A DNA stretch of 64,000 bases from Solen grandis (GCA_021229015.1 CM037784.1:63211711-63275710), one strand, 5' to 3'; positions 1 through 10,787 are shown, numbered from the stretch's first letter. Numbers and translations: made by a program. Notes: generated from the letters alone by a model not told the origin.

Positions 1-274
1 GCGGTATCCAGTTTAAACATGGGTACTTTTCTACAGAAAACTACCTAGGCCGTGTTGCAATAATGTTTAGTCCATCGATTGCGTAGGATGGGACCTTTTC
101 TGACATGCTTCACAGATAATAATTCGAGCATCATGTAACCATTACGCCGCATATCTTTATTAAAAGGTAGTTTTTGTTAGATCTGCCAAGTCGGCGTTCA
201 AGTCTGACCTGATGATATCTGTGTACCTAATTGGTTTATACACATGAAAAGAAAAAGAAGAAAAAAAAAAGCCA
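1..274. other. unassigned flank of the foldback element
   Basis: No coding exon, RNA gene or repeat family could be recognised here. The segment ends in an A-rich run (about 243-270) just before the 9-bp target duplication of the foldback element. Confidence 0.5.
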
Positions 275-283
275 GCCGCATTT
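275..283. repeat. left 9-bp target-site duplication
   Basis: GCCGCATTT lies directly outside the first base of the left inverted terminus and is identical to 2032-2040. Confidence 0.88.
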
Positions 284-389
284 AGGTGTGTGAAGTTAGC
301 GCGTAGATCGTAGATCGTAAATCAACACTATAACTAATTTTCTTTGTCGACCTGGGTCGTAGCTCGACCATTCAAATAAACCAAAATAA

Positions 390-755
390 ATGGTTGAGCT
401 GGGTCGTAGATCGTAGCTCAACCATTCAAATAAACCAAAATAAATGGTTGAGCTGGGTCGTAGATCGTAGCTCGACCATTGAAAACTTTCATAGAATGGT
501 TGAGCTGGGTCGTAGATCGTAGCTCGACCATTGAAAACTTTCATAGAATGGTTGAGCTGGGTCGTAGATCGTAGCTCGACCATTGAAAACTTTCATAGAA
601 TGGTTGAGCTGGGTCGTAGATCGTAGCTCGACCATTGAAAACTTTCATAGAATGGTTGAGCTGGATCGTAGATCGTAGCTCAACCATTGAAAAAGTTCAC
701 GGAATGGTTGAGCTGGGTCGTAGATCGTAGCTCAACCATTGAAAAAGTTCCCGAC
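390..755. repeat. left-arm array of hairpin units
   Basis: Units begin with ATGGTTGAGCTGGGTCGTAG, and the starts at 496, 548, 600, 652 and 704 are exactly 52 bp apart. Each unit is an imperfect palindrome: AATGGTTGAGCT at one side pairs with AGCTCAACCATT (or AGCTCGACCATT) at the other, around a GGTCGTAGATCGT centre. The linkers between units are of two kinds, an A/T-rich AAATAAACCAAAATAA type and a GAAAACTTTCATAGA type. Confidence 0.85.
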
Positions 756-1185
756 GGAAACTTTTCCGACGAATGAGATATTCCCGACAAGTACAAAGAT
801 TTTCGAAGGAAACTCCTTTCCCGACGAAAGCATTAAAAAAAATCCCACAATAATTTTTCCCGACGACAGAAAATTTCCCGACGGAAATTTTTCCGACGAA
901 TGAGATATTCCCGACAAGTACAAAGATTTTTGACGGAAAATCTTTTCCCGACGAAAACATTTTTTTCCGACAAATGCAATTTTCCCGACGAGTACAATAA
1001 TCCCGACAAAATACAATTTTCACAACTTATACTAAATTCCCGACATATAATTTTTCCCGACGAACAGAAAATTTCCCGACGGAAACGTTTCCGACGAATG
1101 AGATATTACCGACAAGTACAAAGATTTTGGACGGAAACTCTTTTCCCGACGAAAGCATTTTTTTTCCGACAAATGAATTCCGTGA
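748..1185. repeat. central CCGACGAA-rich repeat domain of the foldback element
   Basis: This segment separates the two arms. It is built from many copies of a TTCCCGAC(G/A)(A/G)A motif. A longer block, GACGGAAA...TTCCGACGAATGAGATAT, appears three times (near 754, 880 and 1077). No transposase-like reading frame is present. The reading frames here only translate the repeat. Confidence 0.7.
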
Positions 1186-1193
1186 ACTTTTTC

Positions 1194-1975
1194 AATGGTT
1201 GAGCTACGATCTACGATCCAGCTCAACCATTTATAATGGTTTATTTGAATGGTTGAGCTACGATCTACGACCCAGCTCAACCATTCCATGAACATTTTCA
1301 ATGGTTGAGCTACGATCTACGACCCAGCTCAACCATTTATTTTGGTTTATTTGAATGGTCGAGCTACGATCTACGACCCAGCTCAACCATTCCGTGAACT
1401 TTTTCAATGGTTGAGCTACGATCTACGATCCAGCTCAACCATTTATTTTCGTTTATTTGAATGGTTGAGCTACGATCTACGATCCAGCTCAACCATTCTA
1501 TGAAAGTTTTCAATGGTCGAGCTACGATCTACGATCCAGCTCAACCATTTATTTTGGTTTATTTGAATGGTTGAGCTACGATCTACGACCCAGCTCAACC
1601 ATTCTATGAAAGTTTTCAATGGTCGAGCTACGATCTACGATCCAGCTCAACCATTTATTTTGGTTTATTTGAATGGTTGAGCTACGATCTTCGACCCAGC
1701 TCAACCATTCTATGAAAGTTTTCAATGGTCGAGCTACGATCTACGATCCAGCTCAACCATTCCATCAACATTTTCAATGGTTGAGCTACGATCTACGACC
1801 CAGCTCAACCCTTCTATTAAAGTTTTCAATGGTCGAGCTACGATCTACGATCCAGCTCAACCATTTATAATGGTTTATTTGAATGGTTGAGCTACGATCT
1901 ACGACCCAGCTCAACCATTTATTTTGGTTTATTTCAATGGTTGAGCTACGATCTACGACCCAGATCGACAAAGAA
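1194..1975. repeat. right-arm array of hairpin units
   Basis: About fifteen units of GAGCTACGATCTACGA(C/T)CCAGCTCAACCAT, the reverse complement of the left-arm units and separated by the same two linker types. The array is about twice as long as the left arm, so the arms have expanded or contracted independently. Confidence 0.85.
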
Positions 1976-2031
1976 AATTAGTTTTAGTTTCGATCTACGA
2001 TCTACGATCTACGCGCTAACTTCACACACCT

Positions 2032-2040
2032 GCCGCATTT
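2032..2040. repeat. right 9-bp target-site duplication
   Basis: GCCGCATTT lies directly outside the last base of the right inverted terminus and is identical to 275-283. The lack of any mismatch suggests a fairly young insertion. Confidence 0.88.
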
Positions 2041-2119
2041 TACTTCTGCATCAATCTTGTTTCATCGCACTGTTTACTTAGCCACAATCTAGATAACATG
2101 AGTAATTCATTTCCTTTGC

Positions 2120-3545
2120 TGATGAGGTTTCCCGTACTTCGGAATGGTGTACATTGGTATGTCCCACTGGAATGTACCATCAGCATGTTCCTGTGTCACT
2201 GGTACTAATATGCCCTTCTCCCACTGGTACGTACCATCGGCATGTCCCTGTGCCACTGGTACTATATGCCCCTCTCCCACTGGTATGTACCATCGGGATG
2301 TCCCTGTGCCACTGGTACTATATGCCCCCCTCCAACTGGTATGTACAATCGGTATGTCCCTGGCCACTGGTATCTCCCCGTGCCACCTGCTTGTCCCTGT
2401 GTCACTTGCTTGTCCCTTTGACTCTGGTATCTTCTTTTGCCACCTGCGTGTCCCTTTGCCACTGGTATCCCTTTGTTCATTGCTTGTCCCTTTTGTCACT
2501 AGTATCTCCCTCTGCCTCATGCTTGTCCCTGTGCCACTGGTTGTTCCTTTGCCACTGGTATCTCTCTGTGCCACAGATTTGTCCCTTTGCCACTGGTATC
2601 TCCCTCTTCCACCTACTTGTCCCTGTGCCACTGGTATCTCCCTGTGCCACTGGTATCTCTCTTTGCCACTGGTATCTCCCTTTGCCACTGATTTCTCCCT
2701 CTTCCACTTACTTGTCCCTGTGCCACTGGTATCTCCCTGTGCCACTGGGTTTTCCCTTTGCCACTGGTATCTCCCTCTTCCACTTTCTTGTCCCTTTGCC
2801 ACTGGTATCTCCCTGTGCCACTGGTTTGTCCCTGTGCCACTGTTATCTCCATGTGCCGCTTGATTGTCCCCATGTCACTGGTATCTCCATGTGCCACTTG
2901 CTTGTCCCCATGCCACTGGTATCTCCATGTGCCACTGGTTTGTCCCTGTGTCACTGTAATTTCCCTCTGCCAAGTGCTTGTCCCCATGTCACTGGTATCT
3001 CCATGTGCCACTGGTTTGTCCCTGTGCCACTGTTATCTCCATGTGCCACTTGCTTGTCCCTGTGCCACTGGTATCTCCTTGTGCCACTAGTTTGTCCCTT
3101 TGCCACCGGTATCTACCTTTTTACGGGTTTGTCCCTTTGCTATCGGTATCTCCCTGTGCCACAGTTTTGTCCGTGTGCAACCCCTATCTATCTGTGCCTC
3201 TTGTATCTCCCTGTGCCATTTGTCCGGACTCCTGTGCATTCTTGTCCTCTGCCACTGGTTTCTCATTGTGCCACTTGTTTGTCCTTTTGCCATGGGAATC
3301 TCCCTGAGCTACTTGTCCCTTTGCCACTGGTATCTCCCTGTGCCCTTTGTATCTCCCTGTGACACTGGTATCTACTTGTGCCACTTTCTTGTCCCTGTGC
3401 AAATGGTTTCTCCCTGTGCGACCTTCTTTTTCCTGTGCCACTTGTCATTCCCGATTCCACTGGTATGTCCTATTGGTAGGTCCCCGTGCTGCTGTTTTGT
3501 CTCTGTGCAACTGATATTTCCTGTGCCACTTGTATCTTATGTGTG
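2120..3545. repeat. 19-bp minisatellite, about 1.4 kb
   Basis: A 19-bp unit of the type CCACTGGTATCTCCCTGTG is repeated, for example with unit starts at 2647, 2666 and 2685. Many units alternate between a GGTATCTCC form and a (C/G)TTGTCCCT form. Because 19 is not a multiple of three and the unit contains no stop codons, long open frames run through it: 2154-3362 on the + strand and 2107-2802 on the - strand. Different frames encode the same cyclic low-complexity peptide, which argues against a gene. The array decays after about 3450. Confidence 0.85.
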
Positions 3546-4806
3546 ACTTGTATGTCCATATTTACAATATATTACAAGGCAAGATTATATTATGTTTAAG
3601 TTCAATGGTATGACACATTTGTACTTGCATACCTAGTTATACATAATATTGCAAGGCATGATTCTTTTGAACTTACAATTACTATAGAACAACCTTAAAA
3701 AACATCTTATATTCTAGAATTAGATTAACATACAATTAAGCTTTATTCTGTATGTTTCAATCGGAACTCCCTATGTCTTTTTATTTATATACATAATACA
3801 AGTATATTAATGTTTTATTTATCAGAAATTTAAATAATTGTAATATTTGTAAAGATATATAGCTGGTTATTCAGGTTATTTCCAGGCTCGTGTAATACAT
3901 CATTTTACAAGGATTAAACGTGACTTTTAATTACGCGTAAGTATAGTGTATAGTGTAACAAGTATACAGTATGCAGTTGTGAAACAAGTATATAATGTGC
4001 AGTTGTGAAACAAGTTTATAGTGTGCAGTTGAATAACTGCACGCTTGATAGGGCTTATGAGAAATATCAACGGTTGTGATATAAAGGATTCATGAGCTAT
4101 TCTTTAGATGTACATGTAAGTACTTTTATTTAGTTATAGAAACACAAATAAAACAGTAGCAAAATCTTGTGCTATGTATGTGAACTGGAAAAATGCTCAT
4201 TTTATACACTGTATATAATGTTCAGCAATACTAACTATACTAGCATTTTAATCGTTTTCATTATTTCTGTTCATCAACTGACATGATTATAAATTAATTA
4301 AGAAACACAAAACTGGGAATGGTATTAAGAAAAACAACTATATTTAAGGCTGGAATACGTTATTAATGACGTATGGTGTTTGAATATTGTCATATCGCAT
4401 GGCGGATTATCGGGTTAAACATAGATGCCCTTTTTTCATTGCGGACCGGCGGGGCACCAAGCGAAATATCGATACTTTGAGAATATGTTTCGAGGATATA
4501 CTCCTACGATTTTCGTCTGTTCGCTCTCGACATCTGGTCCCGCAATACGAGGGCATTTTGGTTTTTGTCCCGCAAATCCAACACACAAGCAGTTTTTTTT
4601 CTTGTGATGGTTTTTCAGGGCGAAAAGTCTAAAGCAAAATATTGATCCTTTTGCGGTCGAAAATTTCCATTTTTTTGTCAATGTGTCTAAATCCAAATAA
4701 AGCTCGCATAAAAACGAACTCTGTCCATAGTTCAAATGGACTAAATGTAAATATGAATGTTACTATGAACTTAACCAGACACGACGTGAACTATACGTTT
4801 GTTTTT
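3546..4806. other. unassigned AT-rich stretch with a small tandem repeat
   Basis: It contains three copies of a 26-bp unit (ACAAGTATACAGTATGCAGT...) starting at 3958, 3984 and 4010. A CpG-richer segment at about 4395-4600 contains overlapping small open frames on both strands (4387-4632 +, 4436-4735 -) that match nothing I recognise. No gene is called. Confidence 0.5.
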
Positions 4807-5705
4807 AGCTCACCTGAGCACAACGTGCTCAAGGTGAGCTTTTCTGATCGCCTTTTGTCCGTCGTCCGTCGTCCGTGCGTGCGTGCGTGCGTCCGTGCGT
4901 CCGGCCTCAACAATTGCTTCAAACAGCATCTCCCCCTAAACGGCTTGGCCAATTTGAAAAATATTTTGCAGGAATGTTCCTTGGATGAAGCTCTACTAAA
5001 GTTGTATAAATGGTTCTGGTCCATTGCATAATAGGTCACAGGAGCTAAAAATAGATTTTAAAAATGCAAACTTTGAAAATCTTCTTCTGCAAAACTGCAA
5101 GGCCTAGAGCTTAGATATTTGGTATGTAGCATCATCTTATGGGACACTACCAAGATTGTACAAATCATAGCCCTATGATGATAAATGACCCCGCACCAGG
5201 GGTCACTTGTTTTACATAGAGTTATATAGGAAAATCTTAAAAAATCTTCTTCTATGAATCCATAAGGCCTAGAGGTTAGATATTTGGTATGTAGCATCAT
5301 CTTATGGGCCACTACCAAGATTGTACAAATCATAGCCCAATGGTGATAAATTACCCCACACCAGGGGTCACTTGTTTTACATAGAGTTAAATATGAAAAT
5401 CTTAAAAAATCTTCTTCTATGAATCAATAAGGCCTAGAGCTAAGATTTTTGGTATGTAGTAGCATCTAATGGTTCATTACAAAGATTTTCAAAGTCTTGG
5501 CCCTACGGTGATAAATGACCCTGCGCCAAAGTCTTCTCTGAAACCATATGGCCCATTGCTTAGATATTTGGTGTGTAGTATTGTCAGGGGTAAAGTGTTT
5601 TAGATTAAGTTATAATCAGAATCCTTGTCTGTTTAAAAACCTTGACATCAGTTGAAGCAATGGTACTCAGGTGAGCGATTCAGGGCCATCATGGCCCTCT
5701 TGTTT
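4807..5705 (+). mobile_element. dispersed AGCTCACCTGAG element, copy 1
   Basis: It starts with AGCTCACCTGAGCACAACGT followed by a GTCCGTCGTCCGTC/GTGCGTGC run. It ends with CTCAGGTGAGCGATTCAGGG followed by CCATCATGGCCCTCTTGTTT. The termini are partly inverted (CTCACCTGAG / CTCAGGTGAG). The inside contains about three copies of a roughly 160-bp unit, each with AAAAATCTTCTTCT (near 5080, 5240 and 5409) and GGTCACTTGTTTTACATAGA. The same ends occur at 8325-9174 and 9178-10292. From general knowledge this end sequence is a widespread dispersed repeat of mollusc genomes; its class is not certain. No coding sequence. Confidence 0.7.
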
Positions 5706-6284
5706 CGTTACCAGACAAAATAGGTCAGTGACTTTTCTTCATCTCTAAATAAAATATGCGTACATTGGGAATATTTTCATGCTACAGTGGGCATATAACT
5801 GCGCTATCATTGAAACATGTTCATGTATACCTCTGTTGGATGTGATTGGATGTGATATTGTGTCATCTTTCTATAACGTGACATCGCAGTGAGGTAACAC
5901 TATATCTGCCTCATCCAGGGAGTCCATTAAAATGTTTGTTGTTTTAGAGTTTAATTTCGTTGCGTTAAAATTCAACCATATAAAGACTTATTGCAAACGT
6001 ACAGGGAGGTTTCCTCTCATGAAAAATATTATATAAACCTGCTTGGATTCGAACCCCCGGTGATAAGATTCTGTTTTATTTTTATATTCAGCGACTTCAC
6101 CCGATCGCGTCCCTTCCCCGCCTAGAATGGAATTAAAATGTTTGTCGGCGAGACATGGAATCAAAGCAATAAAATAAACTAATTCACGGTCACTACACAC
6201 CAATATTTTTGTCGTCGTTAATCAATATAAAACATTAACCTTCTTAGCAGGTATAAAAACACGCACAGCAGAGTAAAATATCAG
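5706..6284. other. unassigned, with a decayed SINE fragment
   Basis: About 6005-6125 contains CTTGGATTCGAACCCCCGG and a CCTCTCATGAAAA-like segment. It resembles a heavily diverged minus-strand copy of the SINE family seen at 10505-10777. The rest is unassigned. Confidence 0.4.
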
Positions 6285-6526
6285 TTTAAAGTTTAAACTT
6301 TATTTATTTTGCATCGATTAGGAAACAAGTTATCACAACCTATATTAATCAACCTCGATGGCTCTGGTGGCGGCGTATGTGGCCATTATTGTTGGAGAAA
6401 ACAGGAGAACCCGGAGAAAACCCGCGTGTCTGGATGGGCAACCACTGTTCCCTCTCACGTACGTGACTAGGAATTGAACCCGGTGAGAAGCGTAGTGCGT
6501 TACCACTACGTTATCCAGGCACCCAA
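6285..6526 (-). mobile_element. tRNA-derived SINE (family C-like), minus strand
   Basis: Read on the minus strand, the head starts near 6526 with GGTGCCTGGATAACGTAGTG and GTAACGCACTACG. It is followed by a GGGTTCAATTCC B-box-like segment near 6470, a pol III type tRNA head. A non-tRNA body runs down to about 6285. Boundaries are approximate and no target duplication was identified. Confidence 0.55.
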
Positions 6527-6620
6527 AGTATTACTTAATGATAATAAAGATATGTCATATAGATTAAATATTAATACATAGAAATATAGTATTTGCGACA
6601 ATAGAAGTTATTACAAGACA

Positions 6621-6785
6621 CAAGGCACCGTGGCCCAATGGCTACGTACCCAACCATGAATCCGACAGTGTCTAGTTCAAACTCCGTTTTTGGCAATGAT
6701 TTTTATGACCTTCTGAAAAAGTACTGGTCCAATCCATGCAGGAACCTTCGTGAAGGACTAGTAAAAGTAGTTAGAACTTATTTCC
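6621..6785 (+). mobile_element. tRNA-derived SINE, family C
   Basis: The tRNA-like head has GTGGCCCAATGGCTACGTA (A-box side) and a degenerate B-box (CTAGTTCAAACTCCG). It is followed by the family tail AGTACTGGTCCAA(T/C)CC..GGAACC, which is also seen at 37942-38100 and 55168-55325. A 62-codon open frame inside is a by-product of the SINE. Confidence 0.6.
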
Positions 6786-6789
6786 TTAT

Positions 6790-8324
6790 TCTCAGGCGGT
6801 GTACTTTATGTGAGGTCACTTTATGAGGTAAAGAAAGAATAAGACCTTTAGGAGGAATGATAGATCATGTGAGAAAAATGTTATACAGATATTTAGAAAT
6901 ATTCTCACATTCCCATTATTTTCGAATACATGTACTTTTATATGCATGTGTCTATTTTCAGATCACGCATGTAGTACGTACATTGATGCAGACTGTGTAA
7001 ACGTTATCGTTAGTTAGATATAAAATACTGACAAACCTTTAAATAGAACTACAAAAAAGCAAATTAACATTTTGTGTAGGATAAATTAAAATAACGCCAC
7101 GTCAATAAATACGCATTTGTTACTGTAGCATAAAATGATAGAAAATAACTCACTGAGAAAAAAGCATACATGTAGTATAGAAGCTAGTCTATAGGTACTG
7201 CTTAAGTAGAGACTTATGGATTTCAAAACATTTATTTCATTATAAAACAAAATATGCAGTTAATAATTGTACTAATAAAATATACGCGTGTCATAAATAA
7301 CCTTTCAATATAACAACTAAAATATTTTAACATTAACATTGTTTGCTGTCGGGACGTTTTCTATTTATTGATTGATTTATTTTTGAGTGAGTGTCCGCTT
7401 AGTACATGTGGCCGCTAATATAGGTTCGACTGTATGTAGGTCTACGACGGCTGAAACTATGTCATGCGATGAAAAAAAACAATGGATATAAAAACTATAT
7501 AGCCTTACTTTCCTTTGCCTCTCAATGTATGTCAGAATGTAGGTCGATGACACCAGTATTGCAAACTTTGCTTCAGTCCGCATAACGTTTAAAGAATGAA
7601 CAAACTGCGACTGTATCCCGATCGCCAATTGCTTGTACTGATAATTGTCTTGTAATATACCCGACTGACTGACAGCACACTCGAAAGTAATGTATGGAAG
7701 GAAATCTCAGCCAATGTTCTTCATCATAACTATGTTACAAGTCTCCAATTCATTTTCTAACCGCTATGTTCATGCATAATTGTCCTTTGATTCAAATTCA
7801 AACACCAAAAGGTATTTGATTAAACTTTAAGTTCTCTTTTCTATTGCCGGTGTCTCAACTTCCAGCTTTTAACTGCTATATTCAGATATCTAAGATCAAA
7901 TATTCAAAACCCAACAGCAAATGTATAAATTCAAACTTTGAATTTTCTTTTCACATTGCAAGTTACATAATACATGTATATTAAATAACTTACAAAAACT
8001 GTGCACTAGTGAATATAATTCAAAACTTTAAATTGGGATATTGTGAAATTAAGTTAGAAGTTGCAAGTTATTAAGTTCGCAGTTAGGACACAGAGTTTGC
8101 AATTTAGAAATGAAGCAGTAAATATTGTACCCGGTTTAACAGAAATTGTATGTAGACGGAACTAAAATTCCGATTTCCGTCTGGAGGGGCTTCAAGACTC
8201 AGTTACAGTGCAGGTAAACGGCTTTTTCAAAGCGTTAAAGAACAGCACTTAGCTTTATTTGACACTTTTTTTTCTCGCGATCTGGTCGTTCTCTGATATG
8301 TACATAAACTAATCACTCATGCTT
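6790..8324. other. unassigned intergenic stretch
   Basis: AT-rich. A short piece at about 7380-7430 (GTCCGCTTAGTACATGTGGCCGCTAATA) resembles a piece at 29640-29715 and may be a dispersed repeat. No exon recognised. Confidence 0.45.
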
Positions 8325-9174
8325 AGCTCACTTAAACACAACGTGCTCATGTTGGGCTGTTAGGATGGCCATGTGTCCGTATTCTGTCCGTCGTCAACAA
8401 TTTCCTTTAAACAACATCTACTAAACCGCTGAATAGACTTTGACTATACTTCACAGATGCCCTCCTTCTAGATTGTTCAAACTGATTTGATTGATTGAAA
8501 AAATAGGTCAAATGATTTAAAAATACAAACTTTAAAAATCTTCCTCTGCAAAACTGCAAAACTGCAAAGGACTATAGAGCTTATATTTTTAGTGTGCAGT
8601 ATTGTCTAGTAAATTTCTAAGTTTGTTCAAATTATTTTCTTTGATCAACACGCTCCAAGGGTCACGTGGTTTTATATAAGCTCATGTACTATTAGAAAAC
8701 CATTAAAAGATGTCAGAAACCACAAGTCTTGTAGTTTAAATGTTTGCTAGTAGACCTCTATATACCAAGTTTGTTCAAATCATGGCCCTGGTGTCAAAAC
8801 TGGCCTGGCCCCAGGGGCCACTTGATTATATATAGACGTACATAGAAAACAACATCAACAACAATAAAATCTTCATATCAGAAACCACAAGGCTTGGAGT
8901 TAAGCCATTTGGTGTGTAACCTCAGCCAATAAGTTTGTTCAAATCATGGTGTCAAAATTGGCCCCGCCTCATGGGTCACTTGATTTTATATAGACTTGGA
9001 TGGGGCTATGCCCTTCAAAATTTAAACCACAGGTACAGTTTTTGTGTGGAATTAGAATGATCTTGCTGTACTTCTGCATGGATTATGTATTCAGTATGAT
9101 TATTCTATGATAGGCAATGAAGGCAATGTTTCTAAAGTGAGCGACTTCAGGGCCATCTTGGCTCACTTGATTTT
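8325..9174 (+). mobile_element. dispersed AGCTCACCTGAG element, copy 2 (diverged)
   Basis: It begins AGCTCACTTAAACACAACGT and has a GTCCGTATTCTGTCCGTCGT segment. It contains sub-repeats with GTTCAAATCATGG and GGGTCACTTGATTTTATATAGAC spaced by about 160 bp. It ends with GTGAGCGACTTCAGGGCCAT. It lies head-to-tail with copy 3, only a few bases away. Confidence 0.6.
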
Positions 9175-9177
9175 ATA

Positions 9178-10292
9178 GCTCACTTGAGCACGAGCTTTTG
9201 TGATCGCCCTGCGTCCGTCGTCGTCCGTCGTCAATAGTTTACTTTAAACATCTCCTCTGAAACCGGAGGGCAAAATTTGATTAAAACTTGGCAGGGATGT
9301 TCCTTGGGTGAACCCTCACAAAGTTGTTAAAATAAACTTGATTTATGTGGAACTCTGGTTGCCGTGGCAACGTAAAGAAAAAAGTCATCTCCTTCAAAAG
9401 TATTGGCCAGATTTCAAAATATTTTGGTACAGATGTTCCTTGGGTAACTCTCTACAAAGACTGCTAAAATTATTCCATTCGGGAAAAAGACATGGCAGCA
9501 AGGAACGGGGCTTATTTGCCTTATGTATATAGTAAAATCTTTAAACCACATCAACTCTGAGACCGTTGGACAGAATTTGATTAAATTTTGCAGGGATGAT
9601 CATTTGGTGAAACTTCACAAAAGTTGCTAAATTTATACCAATTCGTAAAAAAGCATGGCCGTCAGGGGCGGGGTTAATTTGCTTTATATGTATAAATTGA
9701 AATATTTAAACGGCATTCTCTGAAATCGCTGGACAGAATTTCATTAAATTTGGCAGGAATGATCATTTGGTGAAGCATCAAAAAAGTTGCTAAAATTATT
9801 CCGATCCATAAAAAAAAAACATTGCCACCAAGGGCGGGGCTAATTTGCCTTATATATGTATATTGAAATCTTTAAACGGAATCTTCTCTGAAACCGTTGG
9901 ACAGTATTTCATTAAATTTGGCAGGAATGATCTGGTGAAGCTTCACAAAATTTGCTTATATCATTCCGATCCTTAAAAAAAAAACAAAAAAAAAAACAAA
10001 CAAAAAAACATGGCCGCCATGGGCGGGGCTAATTTGCCTTATATGTGTATAGTGAAAACTCTAAATGACATCTCCTCTGAAACTGCCGGACAGATTTTGA
10101 TTTAATTGATGAAGCTTCACAAAAGTTGCTGAAATTATTCCGATTTATGAAAGAAATATGGCTGCAAGGGGCAGCTCCTCATCTCCGTCAAAACTACCGG
10201 CCAGATTTCAAAATGTTTTAATACAGACTGGTGTTCCTTGGGTAACCCTATACTCAGGTGAGCGATCCAGGGCCATTATGGCCCTCTTGTTT
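9178..10292 (+). mobile_element. dispersed AGCTCACCTGAG element, copy 3
   Basis: It begins AGCTCACTTGAGCACGAGCT with the CGTCCGTCGTCGTCCGTCG run. It ends CTCAGGTGAGCGATCCAGGG followed by CCATTATGGCCCTCTTGTTT. The inside is about five copies of a roughly 165-bp unit containing CTCTGAAACCGTTGGACAG, AATTTGGCAGGAATGATC and GGGCGGGGCTAATTTGCC. This internal unit differs from that of copy 1, so related termini bracket different internal repeats. Confidence 0.68.
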
Positions 10293-10504
10293 TAATGTAA
10301 AGACAGATATGCATATGAACATATAGGCCCACGATGAAGATTGTAATTATAACGAGAGACAGAGGGAGAAATTATGTTGATTTGGTTTGCTTAGTCACTG
10401 TCTTTAATATAATTTACTTGAATCTAATTGTTAAAAATGTGAAGCGAAAACTGCCAGAATCAAGTCAATAAGGGTCACATTTGAAGGATACCACTCACAA
10501 GCAG

Positions 10505-10777
10505 ACTATTGACTTGTCTTGATTATTTGAGTTTACCGTCGCTTCGACAGTATTTCAGTCATATAGCGACGTCCAACTAATTACAGGTGGAGGAAGACCC
10601 CAAATGCACGGAGGCATCCGGATAGAACCACCGATCTACCGCAATTCAGCTGGAAGGCTCCCTCACATGAAAATCCGAATAACCCTGTCGGGATTCGAAG
10701 CCACGCGGTGAGGGGCTGAGTGAGTGTTAAAGTCAGCGACTTTATCCTTTCGGCCACGGAGCCCCCTCCCCTCCCCA
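10505..10777 (-). mobile_element. tRNA-derived SINE, family A, full length
   Basis: Minus-strand copy of the family at 23323-23576. The tRNA head lies at the right (GGCTCCGTGGCCGAAAGGAT from about 10764 leftwards, with a B-box-like GGCTTCGAATCCC). The body carries CATGTGAGGGAGCCTTCCAG and CCTGTAATTAGTTGGACGTC. The left end reads GTTTACCGTCGCTTCGACAG. TCACAAGCAG at 10495-10504 is repeated at 10778-10787 as the target duplication. Confidence 0.8.
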
Positions 10778-10787
10778 TCACAAGCAG

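Larger units (their letters stand above)
284..2031. mobile_element. foldback-like non-autonomous DNA transposon, complete
   Basis: The element is 1748 bp long. Both ends begin with the same 20 bases in inverted orientation (AGGTGTGTGAAGTTAGCGCG at 284-303, its reverse complement at 2012-2031). The inverted similarity continues inwards through a TAGATCGTA repeat and an ACTAATTTTCTTTGTCGA segment into arrays of hairpin-forming units. The nine bases GCCGCATTT at 275-283 recur exactly at 2032-2040, giving a perfect target-site duplication. The left arm holds about seven full units (about 390-755) and the right arm about fifteen in inverted orientation (about 1194-1975). Between them lies a different repeat domain (about 748-1180). 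Tandem sub-repeats inside long inverted arms plus a 9-bp duplication are what is known of Foldback (FB) elements and some Mutator-like elements. Assignment to either is inference. Small ORFs inside are translations of the repeats, so it must depend on a transposase encoded elsewhere. Confidence 0.85.

Noticed and set aside
296..1971. Several small open frames within the foldback element
   Set aside because: They translate the hairpin units and the CCGACGAA repeat; none resembles a transposase.
2154..3362. 402-codon + strand open frame, with long frames on the other strand
   Set aside because: It is a stop-free 19-bp minisatellite. Different frames give the same cyclic peptide, with no signal, domain or splice structure.
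4387..4735. Overlapping 81-99 codon frames on both strands in a CpG-richer patch
   Set aside because: No motif, no convincing splice sites and no strand preference. Could be a decayed repeat.
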